Positions 33,978 through 43,415 of a DNA stretch of 54,901 bases are shown here, piece after piece (the first letter of the stretch is position 1; the number at the start of each line of letters is the position of its first letter). The stretch comes from a virus: positions 1-54,901 of the IMG/VR virus record IMGVR_UViG_3300032087_000550. One strand, given 5' to 3'. The position numbers and the translations under genes were made by a program. The notes under the pieces are model-generated. The model ran no database searches. It worked only from the letters and a program-made list of their open reading frames with translations, and had not been told where the DNA came from.

Positions 33978-36900
33978 TGGCAGAAGAAGCTAATCCGGTA
34001 ATCGTCGAAGAAAACGAAGAGACGCAAGCTGACGACCTGCAGCCTATGGCCCGCACGGTCGGAGAACAGGTCGAAGCTGGTGAAATGGCTCTTGCCGATG
34101 AAGGCAAGGTGACCACAGACGAATCCGGACGCCCCCGTATCTCTATCACGCCTGTCACTTTGGAACCCAAGCCCGAAGCAAGTGTTCCCACGCAGGTTCG
34201 CGGGCAGCTTGCTATTCCACCCGTAACCTTCAAATCCCTGCAACCTGAGATTTCTGCAGATGTAGCACCTGCTCCTGAAGAGAAGCTTACGTACAAGGGG
34301 ATTCTTGAGAAGCTAGACGCGGGTGAAACTGTCACGCTGCAAACTCCAGACGGAAAAGTTACGTACTCAGGAAGGGCACTTGCAAAAGCTGCACGTACCC
34401 CAACAGTCAGTAAACGTATCCAGCTACAGCTTGCACAAGACTCTTTTTACAAACAGCAACAAAAAGAAGAACAAGTTCCCACAGAACCCGAGATTGCTTT
34501 TATTACACCCACAGGCCGGGTAGACGTATCCTACCTCGACCCCGATCTTCAAGACACTGCCGCCGTTTACGCCGAGGGTCGCAAGGCTCTCGACGATACT
34601 TTGCGTCCGCTTGTCAACACGGGTCGCCCGGATATCGACGTTGCGGTGCGTCAATACTTTGTTGACGACTTCTCCACTGGTGAATTTTTTGACAACCTTG
34701 TAACCCGTCTTGCAGAGACAGGCCGCGCTGTTCCTACCCTTCCCAAGTATGGCATGGACATGGTGGGGAGTCTCGGCGAAGCAGTCGGTCGTGCCCTACA
34801 GCTTCAGACAGACGTATCTAGTGAATGGGCCGCACTCGCACCTAAACGGGAACAAAAGACAAAAGATTACCTGCGAACCCTTTCGACGGTCCTTCCGGCA
34901 CCGACAGCCGCTATGGGCATGAACGCTCAGATTCGCAAACGGATTCAAGATGATCCGAACCTGACGGACGAACAGAAAGACGACTTCTTGTACGACACGA
35001 CTGTGACGGGGGAGAAGTTTCTGCGAGAGTTCGTGGACGACGAGACAGCCTATGCGGTCATCGAAGAGTCGTTCAGTCAGATGAACGCTGTTGAGCAGTT
35101 TGGCGTGATGCTCACTGAAAACATGCTCGGTGGCGGCATCCTGTCACGAACAAAAAATACAAACGCCCTGCGTGAAGTACAACGCCTCACTGATCTGCGA
35201 AAGACATTGAAGCTTGCGGATGACACGCCCTTGGATGCGGTTGCTCGGATTGCAAAGCAACGAGACATGAAGTTCAAAGTTGACAACGATCTTCTCGAAC
35301 TCGGCATTTATAACAAGGCAATTGCACAACAGATGGACGACGCAGGTTTGCGGGTAAAGGAACTCTCAAAAGACCTTCAAGACGCGGCCCTCGAACACGG
35401 CAAAAACAGCCTACAGTATCGTCGGCTAGAATCCGAAATTATGAACCTGCGCCGCTTGCGCCGTCGTAACTATTTCCGCCAGAAGGTGAGTCCGTACTTG
35501 ACTGAGGTAATCGGTGACGAGGCTGCGCTGGCCATTGCCGGAACCGTGGGGCGTCAATACCTCGACGGATACATGGGCATGGATGGAGAGACCGCCGAAC
35601 TTCTAGGTGTCGTTGGCGGACTAACTTCTCAGATAACGGGCGTAACTTCCTTTGGCAAAAAGGTAGTTGGTACTGTCGCGGGAGGTATCGGAATTGGTAC
35701 AGGTAAACTTGCCACGGCGATCACGCCCGATGGTATTCTCAGTCCCACCAACGCACTCTATCGGAAACTCGTGCAAGCCGACACAACGGTAGAAGACTAC
35801 GAGAAGCTTTACTTCGAGCCTCGCGAAGGTCGTCCGATGAACCGAATGGAACGCAAGATGATCAAGTCTGCGTTTCGACAGGTCGAACGAATGGACGAAG
35901 AAACACGTGAAGCATTCCTAGACCGGCTACAAGCACAGATGGATTTACAGGCAGACCTCTTGAAGATGTTCCCAGAAGGGGAGGCCCGCGATACCGCTGA
36001 AAAATTCTTAGAGCAATCCTTTGCAGAAGCCAGCACTCTGCCAGATGCCATTTCTGCTTATCAAATGGCTACGGAAATGGCTATGGCAAAGGGTATAAAG
36101 AAGGGCGGCATGGGTGCTATGCTCAATGCCGCTTCAGAGATGGAGCGTCGTGCGGCTCGGGCACAAACTCTAATTGAAGGGTTCGAAAAGCACGTTGCAA
36201 AATTCGGTGATCCGAACCAGACAGAAGCTGTCACCAAGCTCATCCAGCAAACAAAGTCTAGTCTCATGGCCGTCGAAGAGATGGTGGACATGGAGTTCGT
36301 CAAGTTGAATAAGAACTTGGATGCAATGATGGACAGTGCCTTGGAAGACATCTCCGAACCTATGGATGAAACCTTCTTCGAAGATTACTTGGCAGCAAAA
36401 GAGTTGCTGGCTCGTCGCATATCTCCAGAGTCTGCCGAGGAACTTGCTGGGGTTGTTGCAGACCTTGAAAGCATTAAGGATGCGGCTATCAAAACCGACA
36501 AGGCACTTCTCGAAAAATTCCGCACCATACGAGCAATTCGTGATCGAAAGACCCTTCACAGTTCGAGCCTTGCAACCGCCGTCGAAACTTTAATGTTCCA
36601 GCGGTACGGGAAGTTATCTGCCGAGATGGACGCTGCGTACAACGACTTCCGCAAGTTCGTGGCATCCGGCCCTCGTCCGAATATTGATATTTCTAGTTCA
36701 GTCGAAGAGATGCTGTCTCTTGCAGATGCTGGCGATATAGCCACCTTCTTCGGTCCTCAATCTACCTTCTTCTCCGGCTATCTGGGCCGCAAAGCACGGA
36801 CGATGTTTGAGCGCATGGTTCGACGCACTCTCAACGAACTTCCAGAAGAAGAACTCACGGAGATGTTCACTTCTCTCGTAGAAGAGGGTGTCAACCCGGG

Positions 36901-38635
36901 AGACCTCGAACTTCTCATGCGTAATGATCCGGTTCAGTTCGGCCTCATCCTTCATCAGAGTGGCAACTTGAACGTGTTTGCACGAGCAAATATCGAGGAA
37001 GCCGAGGACTTCCGCCGAGCCTTCCGGGACTACGGTTACAAGACATCCAACAAAGCTGTGTCCCGTGAGTTCAAGCAATTTGAAGATATTATTGACAAGG
37101 CCATCGAGTCTAGCGATCCGGAGGGTCACAAGGAACTTGTAAAGGCCCGGGGAATCTATCGACAGCTAAACGACCCTCTTCGTCCCGGTACTCCCATGAA
37201 CCGCATCCTCGGTTCCAAGGTCGGAGATAAAGTTACTCCAGACTCGGGTCCGTACTCGGGCATGTACAAAGGAGCGACACCAGCCCAGATTCTCGGCGAA
37301 ATGGGAGAAACCGTCGCCGATATAATGGCGGGTGGTCGCGGAAAGCTTCAAGCTGCGCAAAAGCTAGAAGATCAAATTGCAGCTATGACGCAACTCTTTG
37401 GCACTGTGGCTGACGACGGAAAGATGCGTATCGATCTTCGAACCGAAGAGGGTAGGCTAGCCGCCGAACTCATGGAAGAGGTTATCGGGGCAATCGTCTA
37501 CGACGGATGGGCTGCGGACTTCTTGGCAAAAAAACCAGCCGTCGGTCAGAGGATAGGTGATCCACGCGGGATCGGGTTCAAGGCAAACATCATCGAGGAA
37601 CTAGAAGGTATCAACAATATCTTTAATATGGATGTTGTTGACCTCGACGGGAAGAATGACAAGTCGCTTGTGTTTAACATCACTAAAATGATTTCTGATG
37701 AAAAAGACATATCGAAGTTGATCGTGGATGGGGGCGCACTTCACGACAGAGGAAAGCGTGTAGTCACTAAATTGAAGCGCACTCTCAAAGCTACCAAGGA
37801 TGAAATCCAGATCAAGATTAAAGGCGAAAAGAGGGCTATGGAAACACTCCAGACGCTCACTAACTTGAAAGACCCGGGATCGTTCTACGAAGAATTTATC
37901 GGTGCAGATGCGTACGGAGACATCGATCTCTTGCGGGATCAGTTCATGGAAACCTTGAAACGCGATAAATCTCTTGAGGGTGTCGATCTCGAAAAGCTGT
38001 TCGATAACGCAATCTATAATATAACTTACAAGGGTCTCATTGAGAGAGGTGGTTACGGTCCTGCAGGGCGAACAGCAACAGACGAACTAAAAGGGTTGCT
38101 CGGAGAAAACATTGTCATCCATGGGTTCGCGAACACCATAGGTGCGCTTGACGAATTAGAAAACCCACAAGTTTTACGCAATCTTGAAAAGGTTATGCCC
38201 CCCGAACACATTGAGAATGTCAAGAACATTTTGACGTATCTTGTAAGGCAACAAGCATCCAAAGCGGCTATGGCTGCTGTCACACAAGGCGCAAAAGGTA
38301 TGTCCGCAAACGAGGCTCTCAGCCGCGCTTACAACATCGCTCGACAGATGGTCAGCCCGACATACGTTGCCTCAGAAGTGACAATCCGAATGTTACAAAA
38401 GAAAGGCGCAGATGCGTTCCTTCTTTCCCTGCAGAGTCCAGATGCGGCGGCAATCATGGACAAGATGCTGAGATTCCCGAAGCTAGTAACGCCAAAGGAA
38501 CTCAAAACTTTCGACACCCTTGTGCAAGAGTTTCTCTTTACAGAGGTTGCTCGGAAGGGCCAAGAGGCCGCACTAACTGATTATTTCAACATGTATCTCG
38601 GAGAAGAGGAAACTACCGATGAAGAAAATGAATAA
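33977..38635 (+). CDS. Giant internal virion (ejection-type) protein C
   Basis: 1552 residues, the largest protein of the phage. The first 120 residues are acidic and Pro-rich. The rest is predominantly helical with charged coiled coils (for example residues 430-500 and 840-960) and a Gly/Ala-rich segment (about 535-580, VVGGLTSQITGVTSFGKKVVG) that could touch membrane. By size and position it corresponds to T7 gp16, but the transglycosylase domain found in gp16 is missing here and is instead in the protein at 6807-9266. It likely forms part of the DNA-ejection channel. Confidence 0.7.
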   Translation: MAEEANPVIVEENEETQADDLQPMARTVGEQVEAGEMALADEGKVTTDESGRPRISITPVTLEPKPEASVPTQVRGQLAIPPVTFKSLQPEISADVAPAPEEKLTYKGILEKLDAGETVTLQTPDGKVTYSGRALAKAARTPTVSKRIQLQLAQDSFYKQQQKEEQVPTEPEIAFITPTGRVDVSYLDPDLQDTAAVYAEGRKALDDTLRPLVNTGRPDIDVAVRQYFVDDFSTGEFFDNLVTRLAETGRAVPTLPKYGMDMVGSLGEAVGRALQLQTDVSSEWAALAPKREQKTKDYLRTLSTVLPAPTAAMGMNAQIRKRIQDDPNLTDEQKDDFLYDTTVTGEKFLREFVDDETAYAVIEESFSQMNAVEQFGVMLTENMLGGGILSRTKNTNALREVQRLTDLRKTLKLADDTPLDAVARIAKQRDMKFKVDNDLLELGIYNKAIAQQMDDAGLRVKELSKDLQDAALEHGKNSLQYRRLESEIMNLRRLRRRNYFRQKVSPYLTEVIGDEAALAIAGTVGRQYLDGYMGMDGETAELLGVVGGLTSQITGVTSFGKKVVGTVAGGIGIGTGKLATAITPDGILSPTNALYRKLVQADTTVEDYEKLYFEPREGRPMNRMERKMIKSAFRQVERMDEETREAFLDRLQAQMDLQADLLKMFPEGEARDTAEKFLEQSFAEASTLPDAISAYQMATEMAMAKGIKKGGMGAMLNAASEMERRAARAQTLIEGFEKHVAKFGDPNQTEAVTKLIQQTKSSLMAVEEMVDMEFVKLNKNLDAMMDSALEDISEPMDETFFEDYLAAKELLARRISPESAEELAGVVADLESIKDAAIKTDKALLEKFRTIRAIRDRKTLHSSSLATAVETLMFQRYGKLSAEMDAAYNDFRKFVASGPRPNIDISSSVEEMLSLADAGDIATFFGPQSTFFSGYLGRKARTMFERMVRRTLNELPEEELTEMFTSLVEEGVNPGDLELLMRNDPVQFGLILHQSGNLNVFARANIEEAEDFRRAFRDYGYKTSNKAVSREFKQFEDIIDKAIESSDPEGHKELVKARGIYRQLNDPLRPGTPMNRILGSKVGDKVTPDSGPYSGMYKGATPAQILGEMGETVADIMAGGRGKLQAAQKLEDQIAAMTQLFGTVADDGKMRIDLRTEEGRLAAELMEEVIGAIVYDGWAADFLAKKPAVGQRIGDPRGIGFKANIIEELEGINNIFNMDVVDLDGKNDKSLVFNITKMISDEKDISKLIVDGGALHDRGKRVVTKLKRTLKATKDEIQIKIKGEKRAMETLQTLTNLKDPGSFYEEFIGADAYGDIDLLRDQFMETLKRDKSLEGVDLEKLFDNAIYNITYKGLIERGGYGPAGRTATDELKGLLGENIVIHGFANTIGALDELENPQVLRNLEKVMPPEHIENVKNILTYLVRQQASKAAMAAVTQGAKGMSANEALSRAYNIARQMVSPTYVASEVTIRMLQKKGADAFLLSLQSPDAAAIMDKMLRFPKLVTPKELKTFDTLVQEFLFTEVARKGQEAALTDYFNMYLGEEETTDEENE

Positions 38636-38804
38636 AAAGCCAAAGGGCTATGCGTACGGATCGATGGTCCGTAAGCCCATGCAAGCTGGCGGCATGACCA
38701 TGTCCGCGAACCCGATGATGGATCGCAAAGACAAGATGGGCATGACCGGCAACATGGGCATGGGTATGATGTACGGCGGCAAGATGAACAAAAAGATGCG
38801 CTAG
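38619..38804 (+). CDS. Met/Gly/Lys-rich small protein
   Basis: 61 residues, of which 16 are methionine, with many Gly and Lys. The pattern (GGMTMSANPMMDRKDKMGM) has no obvious fold and could be disordered or bind metal or nucleic acid. It begins inside the end of the 1552-aa gene (17-base overlap) and its stop shares the sequence CTAG with the stop of the gene on the other strand. An alternative ATG lies at 38628. I recall similar Met-rich small proteins in marine phages, without known role. Confidence 0.6.
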   Translation: MKKMNKKPKGYAYGSMVRKPMQAGGMTMSANPMMDRKDKMGMTGNMGMGMMYGGKMNKKMR

Positions 38805-39028
38805 ACGTAGCGGCCAGACTTCTCGTATATCTCGTCGTTGATTGACTTGAGATACCTGATCAAGCTGGCAACCTTGTAGGTAGCTTCGTAGCTAGGCATA
38901 CCTGCTTCCATAGTTTTGATAAATGTATCGGGGTCAACGGACTGGGTCTCCAGTTCGATGTCCCCGTTTTCATTTAGGAACACCTGTAGGTTAAACAGGG
39001 TGGCCTTCGATTTCTTTTGCTTGCTCAT
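38801..39028 (-). CDS. Small protein, unknown (end of the replication arm)
   Basis: 75 residues with a basic start (SKQKKSKATLFNLQVFLNEN) and a mixed, helical rest. It is the last gene of the minus-strand operon and overlaps the upstream nuclease gene by 38 bases. No family recognised. Confidence 0.6.
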   Translation of the reverse strand: MSKQKKSKATLFNLQVFLNENGDIELETQSVDPDTFIKTMEAGMPSYEATYKVASLIRYLKSINDEIYEKSGRYV

Positions 39029-39500
39029 AGTGGGTTCGCAGGTCCGAGATAGCTAGGTTGTGGCAGTCTGCCCGTACTTCGTAGCCGTTGTCCGGATCGA
39101 GTTGACCCTTCTTCATAAACACGGACTTGTCGAAGTATTCTTCTTTTGACAGGTATCCGAGGAACCAGCCTTTTGAAAAATCTTTGAGGATGCGCGTGAA
39201 GGCGTAGATATCGCAGTCTTGCTTCGTGTTGAAGTTGCTGATGCTACACGAATAGTGAGGCAAGGGGGTTGCTGACGTTTGCTTCGTCTTCACCTCTACC
39301 TTGCGACCATCATCCAAGACGATGTCGTAGTCGTACGAGTTGAGCCACGAACCCCCGAGGACGTTGAGGACCACCTGCTCTCCGAGGAAGCCCGCTACAC
39401 TGCCGCCGCCCCGCAGGATAGAGTTGTTCAACTGACCCATCTCAGTGGCCTTGCCACGGGCCTTGAGGAGCATTTCGTCACTTATCTTCACTTCGATCAT
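38991..39500 (-). CDS. PD-(D/E)XK-type endonuclease
   Basis: 169 residues. The core nuclease motif is visible: E41 in AGFLGEQVV, D59 in DYDIVLDD, and E69-V-K71 in RKVEVKTKQ, the usual E...D...ExK arrangement. Such small phage nucleases act in DNA processing or host DNA breakdown. It overlaps the endonuclease VII gene by 23 bases and the downstream gene by 38 bases. Substrate is unknown. Confidence 0.75.
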   Translation of the reverse strand: MIEVKISDEMLLKARGKATEMGQLNNSILRGGGSVAGFLGEQVVLNVLGGSWLNSYDYDIVLDDGRKVEVKTKQTSATPLPHYSCSISNFNTKQDCDIYAFTRILKDFSKGWFLGYLSKEEYFDKSVFMKKGQLDPDNGYEVRADCHNLAISDLRTHYEQAKEIEGHPV

Positions 39501-39906
39501 CGTTCAAGTACCCTATTGCTCGTTGCAAAACTTCTATGCTGTCGTGGAAACAACCAAGCCCTCTGTTACAGGCGTGACACAGCCATCCTCTGAATGTGTC
39601 TGTCTCGTGATCGTGGTCTATAACCCACGAGCCGTTCCTGTTGTTTCCTTTACCTGACACATCCTGCTGATTACCTAGACAGATGGGACAGATATAATCT
39701 TCTGGTGGATTACCCACACTGTCGCGTATTTCTTGTCTTACCTTACTAAGCTTATTGTTACACGACTTGCATTCCGGACGCAAGTAGTTTGCAGCCGAGC
39801 AGCGCGAGAAAGCGGAGAGAGGAAGGAACTGCTTACACTTGTTGCAAACTTTTCCCTCTTTTCCCTTGTATTCTGTATCACTGCTCTGGAACAGTTCTAG
39901 CTGCAA
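39478..39906 (-). CDS. Endonuclease VII-like HNH endonuclease
   Basis: 142 residues if read from TTG 39906. The zinc site is formed by CNKC (21-24) and CKSC (46-49). A second CPIC pair lies at 73-76. The catalytic block is VIDHDH (95-100) followed by RGWLCHACNRGLG (106-118), the signature of T4 endonuclease VII relatives, which resolve branched DNA before packaging. The TTG start was chosen because GGAGAAG precedes it and an ATG at 39981 would overlap the preceding small gene by 104 bases. The exact start is uncertain; the domain is not. Confidence 0.85.
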   Translation of the reverse strand: MQLELFQSSDTEYKGKEGKVCNKCKQFLPLSAFSRCSAANYLRPECKSCNNKLSKVRQEIRDSVGNPPEDYICPICLGNQQDVSGKGNNRNGSWVIDHDHETDTFRGWLCHACNRGLGCFHDSIEVLQRAIGYLNDDRSEDK

Positions 39907-40030
39907 AGTGCTTCTCCAAAACTTTGAGCCATTCCTCGTATCCCGGATGGTTGCGAGGCGGGTCGTACTGAACCCATCCATCGCCCTGCTTCCACACCGG
40001 ACGCAACAACTCAGTCTTCTTCTTGGGCAT
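39878..40030 (-). CDS. 50-residue basic protein
   Basis: A short frame (MPKKKTELLRPVWKQGDGWV and following, ending HFAARTVPEQ) with a Pro/Trp/Tyr-rich centre. It overlaps the preceding gene by 20 bases and the endonuclease VII gene by 29 bases, as expected in this tightly packed operon. No family recognised. Confidence 0.5.
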   Translation of the reverse strand: MPKKKTELLRPVWKQGDGWVQYDPPRNHPGYEEWLKVLEKHFAARTVPEQ

Positions 40031-40172
40031 CCGGCATCCTTTCCAAGCCTTCAATGAGTCTACGCTGTAGAGCCTCTGAAATCAGACCGGCGCGTGTGTC
40101 CTCGTCCATCTCGAAGGTGACGACTGCACCGCCGTCCTTGAGTTCAACGTACTCTATGACTTCAAGCCGCAT
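40011..40172 (-). CDS. 53-residue acidic protein downstream of RNR
   Basis: A short frame (MRLEVIEYVELKDGGAVVTF and following, ending RMPDAQEED). Its ATG overlaps the RNR stop region by 11 bases. The strand pattern VIEYVELKDGGAVVTFEMD resembles small proteins I recall from other marine phages. Unknown function. Confidence 0.55.
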   Translation of the reverse strand: MRLEVIEYVELKDGGAVVTFEMDEDTRAGLISEALQRRLIEGLERMPDAQEED

Positions 40173-42090
40173 TGAGGTCTACCACTTCACACACACCCGC
40201 CGTACACGCGAGTTCGCGGGAACCAGAGGTGTTGTCCTCACGCTCGTACTCCGAAAGGGCTTGCCAGTCAATCTGCAAACCACCATACGCAAGTTGCCAC
40301 TCCGCGTAGTCATCAGCCTCAATGTCCTGATACGGAGCCTGTTGATACGTGTGGTCCGAGTGCGGAAGGAACGATACGCCTGACGCAACGTCAAAGTTTT
40401 CGAACACCCACGAACCCACGTCCATCCACTCGTGTTCCTTTACCGTGATGGTTACGGACGGCTTGTGTTCACACCAGCTAAGAGCGTACACCTTCCACAA
40501 CTCAAGCTGTTCGATAGCTGTCATCTGTGTGCGGGTCACTGCGTTATCCGGAGACTTCATGGCAAAGGAAAAGACAGTAGTCGAGTCCGGCTTCATCACA
40601 CACGCCTCACTGTGTACGCCCCGATCCTTGAGGAACTGAGTAAGCGGGTCTTTGTTGTCTCCACGAACAGTACGAATGTAATAGTCGTTATGTCTAGCGT
40701 GAATGCCGCTTGCAGCGTCCACCAGTTGCGATACAGTACCCGACGGTTTTACACAGGTGATGGCAGCCGACTGTGGAATACCAAGCTTCTCCGCGAACTC
40801 CTTGTTCGTATCGACGGCGACTTGCCTCATTTCTTCGAGCCAACGAGGGGAATCGACGATCTTTGATAAGATCGAGTGATCCATGATACCAGTCAATGAT
40901 ACGCCTAAGAGGCGTTCTTCTTCCGTGTTTGTTTTCCATACCTTCCTCAAATATTTGAAGTCAGTCAGAGTAGACTGCAGGGTTCCAAGGATGGTTGCGA
41001 GGCGAACCTTGCGCTTCAAGGAGTCGAGCGTGTCGTGTTCGCGGACCACAACCTCTGACAGGTTGCAGAACTGGTACGGACGCAGGATGATCTCGGAGCA
41101 TGGGTTCGTGCCCCACATGTGGCCAACCTCACGCCGTCCGTTCCGGGCAACTTGTACGTCAGCAGCCTCACGGTTGAAGATGCCACGCTCACCCGACTTG
41201 GAGTCGTACAGAGCAAGCCACTCGCGCATAAACGTACCCATTTCCGGCTTACCCTTGTACGCAACCGAGTTGTTGGCAAGGGCACGTTGACCCTCGTGTT
41301 CCCACCACATACCCGACTTGGCATGTGCCATCTGATCATCGTTCAAGTTGCTGAGTGAGATGAGGGCCGAGCGGCGAACCCCACCAACCACGACAATCTC
41401 CCCAATCTTGCACATCAGGTCGTGGCACTCGATAGGAAATAGCTTGCGACCCTGTGCCTTCTTGAACAGGGCAACGGTAAACTTGAACAGGTCGTCGAGT
41501 GGTCCGGGACCAGACGCACGGCCACCCATGGTCTTGAGGCGTTCACCGGACGCGCGTACCCCCGACAAGTCCCACGTAGGGATTTGTCCGACGTACAAAA
41601 GACCGATGAGTTCGCGCAGAGACTTGGCCCATCCGGGCTTCGAGTCTCCGACTTTAATCACGGTGTCCGAGTCGTGCATCGCATCGCTGACAACCGGAAG
41701 CTTGTCCACGTTCTCACGCTCTACAGAGAAGCCCACACCCGTACCGCACATCAGGATATACATACACTCGTCGAACGAACGAGGGCTGTCCACGGGGATG
41801 TACGAACAGTTGTAGCCACAGATGTTGTCACGGGCTAGGGCGGGTCCGGATGTCATCATCGCCCGCATCGACGGCATAACCTCTAAGGACATGATGCCAT
41901 CTGTGATCTCACGTGTTAGTGAATCAGAAAGCTTATAGCCGTGATTGTCACGCACATGGCCACCCATAAAAGAAACATACCTAGATACTGTTTCATCCCA
42001 GTTCTCCCTGCGCTGTTCGTCATCGAGCCAACGAGCGTACCGCGACTTGTGGATAAACTGTTGGTATGGTGTGGGTAACATATTGTTCAT
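40162..42090 (-). CDS. Class II ribonucleoside-triphosphate reductase, B12-dependent
   Basis: 642 residues, the monomeric Lactobacillus leichmannii type. The active site is clear: C331-S-E333 in TNPCSEIILRPYQFCNLSE, with C342 eleven residues after C331 exactly as C408/E410/C419 in the model enzyme. C95 in NICGYNCSY is the likely partner cysteine. The C-terminal redox pair is C629 and C634 (ACTAGVC). It reduces ribonucleoside triphosphates to deoxy forms using adenosylcobalamin, supplying dNTPs without oxygen or a second subunit. It implies a host with access to cobalamin. Its first base overlaps the stop of the gene upstream. Confidence 0.93.
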   Translation of the reverse strand: MNNMLPTPYQQFIHKSRYARWLDDEQRRENWDETVSRYVSFMGGHVRDNHGYKLSDSLTREITDGIMSLEVMPSMRAMMTSGPALARDNICGYNCSYIPVDSPRSFDECMYILMCGTGVGFSVERENVDKLPVVSDAMHDSDTVIKVGDSKPGWAKSLRELIGLLYVGQIPTWDLSGVRASGERLKTMGGRASGPGPLDDLFKFTVALFKKAQGRKLFPIECHDLMCKIGEIVVVGGVRRSALISLSNLNDDQMAHAKSGMWWEHEGQRALANNSVAYKGKPEMGTFMREWLALYDSKSGERGIFNREAADVQVARNGRREVGHMWGTNPCSEIILRPYQFCNLSEVVVREHDTLDSLKRKVRLATILGTLQSTLTDFKYLRKVWKTNTEEERLLGVSLTGIMDHSILSKIVDSPRWLEEMRQVAVDTNKEFAEKLGIPQSAAITCVKPSGTVSQLVDAASGIHARHNDYYIRTVRGDNKDPLTQFLKDRGVHSEACVMKPDSTTVFSFAMKSPDNAVTRTQMTAIEQLELWKVYALSWCEHKPSVTITVKEHEWMDVGSWVFENFDVASGVSFLPHSDHTYQQAPYQDIEADDYAEWQLAYGGLQIDWQALSEYEREDNTSGSRELACTAGVCEVVDLNAA

Positions 42091-42359
42091 TATTCTATCT
42101 CCTCAATTAGCTTGCTAAGATACCACTGTGCCTTTTTCAGGTCTTCAACGCCATTCTTGTAACGATAGCGCCAGAGGTACTTTATGATGTTTCCTTGCAG
42201 GTAATATTCGTAGCCGTCACTCGTTGCGGCTTCGATAGCATCGATGCACTCAATACCTGCTTGATTGTAGTGCGGTGGCGAATTGACCATGTCAGATCGA
42301 TCCGCATAAAACTCGTTCAGCAGCTTATCTTCGTCTGCTTCTGTTGCCTTCATCTTCAT
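42090..42359 (-). CDS. DUF3310 / T7 gp1.7-like protein
   Basis: 89 residues from ATG 42359 (GAGG upstream). The block NSPPHYNQAGIECIDAIEAA and the later YYLQGNIIKYLWRYRYKNG with LKKAQWYLSKL are the signature of the DUF3310 family, to which T7 gp1.7 (a nucleotide kinase) belongs. It sits between MazG and RNR, consistent with nucleotide metabolism. Whether it has kinase activity is not shown. Confidence 0.85.
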   Translation of the reverse strand: MKMKATEADEDKLLNEFYADRSDMVNSPPHYNQAGIECIDAIEAATSDGYEYYLQGNIIKYLWRYRYKNGVEDLKKAQWYLSKLIEEIE

Positions 42360-42373
42360 GTACGCCTCGTGTC

Positions 42374-42709
42374 TCACCGATCATCTCCACTGCCACCGAT
42401 CTTACCAGCAGCCTTGCGAGACTTCAACTTGTAAATGTTCATTTCCGCAACTTGCTGCAGGTCGAACCCCAAGTCGTTTGCGAGAGCAGCACAGTACCAC
42501 ATCACGTCGCCAATCTCTTTGGCAATCTCCGCAAGAAACCGTGCATCGGTCCTGTCATCACGGTAAATTTTCTTTACTTTATCGGCAACCTCACCGGCTT
42601 CACCCGCGAGTCCGAGAGCAGGATATACGACCTTCATGTGTTCTGGATAAATAGCAAACTTCTTGGCTTGCATCTGATAGTTGTTCAAGTTCCAGTTGTC
42701 TTTGATCAT
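42374..42709 (-). CDS. MazG-like nucleotide pyrophosphohydrolase
   Basis: 111 residues. The metal-binding pattern of the family is present: E37-x2-E40 in GEAGEVADK and E65-x2-D68 in EIGDVMWY. MazG-like enzymes hydrolyse NTPs or related nucleotides to monophosphates; in phages they are thought to clean the dNTP pool or alter (p)ppGpp signalling. It overlaps the upstream gene by 4 bases. Confidence 0.88.
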   Translation of the reverse strand: MIKDNWNLNNYQMQAKKFAIYPEHMKVVYPALGLAGEAGEVADKVKKIYRDDRTDARFLAEIAKEIGDVMWYCAALANDLGFDLQQVAEMNIYKLKSRKAAGKIGGSGDDR

Positions 42710-43050
42710 TGCGTCTTTCCAAAATTTATCTTGACGATGTTAGTATCCGGATCGTGGGTAACATCGGGCGAATTGTCCGTTTCTTCGACCATAGCTTCCT
42801 TTACGGCTTCAAACTGTAGCCGTGCCAGACCGGCTTGCATAACGCGGTCGAAGTCCGACTCCATAAGTTCGACGAGTCCGGACAGGATCACCGTACCGGC
42901 GGGGATGTATTCATCGTCATCTTCGTCCGTGGTATCATACGCCGTCATCATCACATGATCGTCGTCGTCGCCCTGCCTAAAGATAAGGTACCACCTATCC
43001 TTGAGAAGGCTGGCACGTTCCAAGGTGCCTTGAATCTCACTGTCATCCAT
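42706..43050 (-). CDS. Acidic protein, unknown
   Basis: 114 residues from ATG 43050 (GAGGAG upstream), strongly acidic with a DDDD run. A helical centre (LVELMESDFDRVMQAGLARL) is visible. It overlaps endonuclease I by 8 bases and MazG by 4. The family is not recognised. A negatively charged DNA mimic is one possibility, without direct support. Confidence 0.6.
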   Translation of the reverse strand: MDDSEIQGTLERASLLKDRWYLIFRQGDDDDHVMMTAYDTTDEDDDEYIPAGTVILSGLVELMESDFDRVMQAGLARLQFEAVKEAMVEETDNSPDVTHDPDTNIVKINFGKTQ

Positions 43051-43415
43051 TTGTACACCACTCCTCTGGTATAGACCCCTCGGCCCACTCGAAGCCGTGT
43101 TTGCTAGCCCACTGACCATACGTGGTCTTCGAGCCTTTGTAAATCTTGTTCGAGGCACGGACGAACACGAACCGGATATCCATGTCAGGGTTTTGCTCCT
43201 TGACCAACAACATCTTTACACGGTCGCCCTTGTCGAGATGACCCTTGGTTTCCACGTACACGTTTGTTTCCGGGAAGTAAAAGTCCGGCGTGTAGGTTCG
43301 CGGCTTGGGGATGTACACAATCCGCTCCTTTTCGTACTCGAACGCGATACCCCGCTCCACAAGTTTGCGGGCGACGTTGGATTCGAACTGTGATCTGAAT
43401 TTGATTTTTCTCATC
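43043..43415 (-). CDS. Endonuclease I, T7 gp3-like Holliday junction resolvase
   Basis: 123 residues from ATG 43415 (TGATG overlap with the preceding stop). The active-site residues of T7 endonuclease I are matched in order and spacing: E11, E26, D44 (YTPDFYFP), E55 and K57 (YVETKGHL). The C-terminal DIRFVFVRASNKIYKGSKTT and HGFEWAEGSIPEEW also match. It cuts branched DNA and, in T7, breaks down host DNA. A longer reading from 43537 would overlap the previous gene by over 120 bases. Confidence 0.9.
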
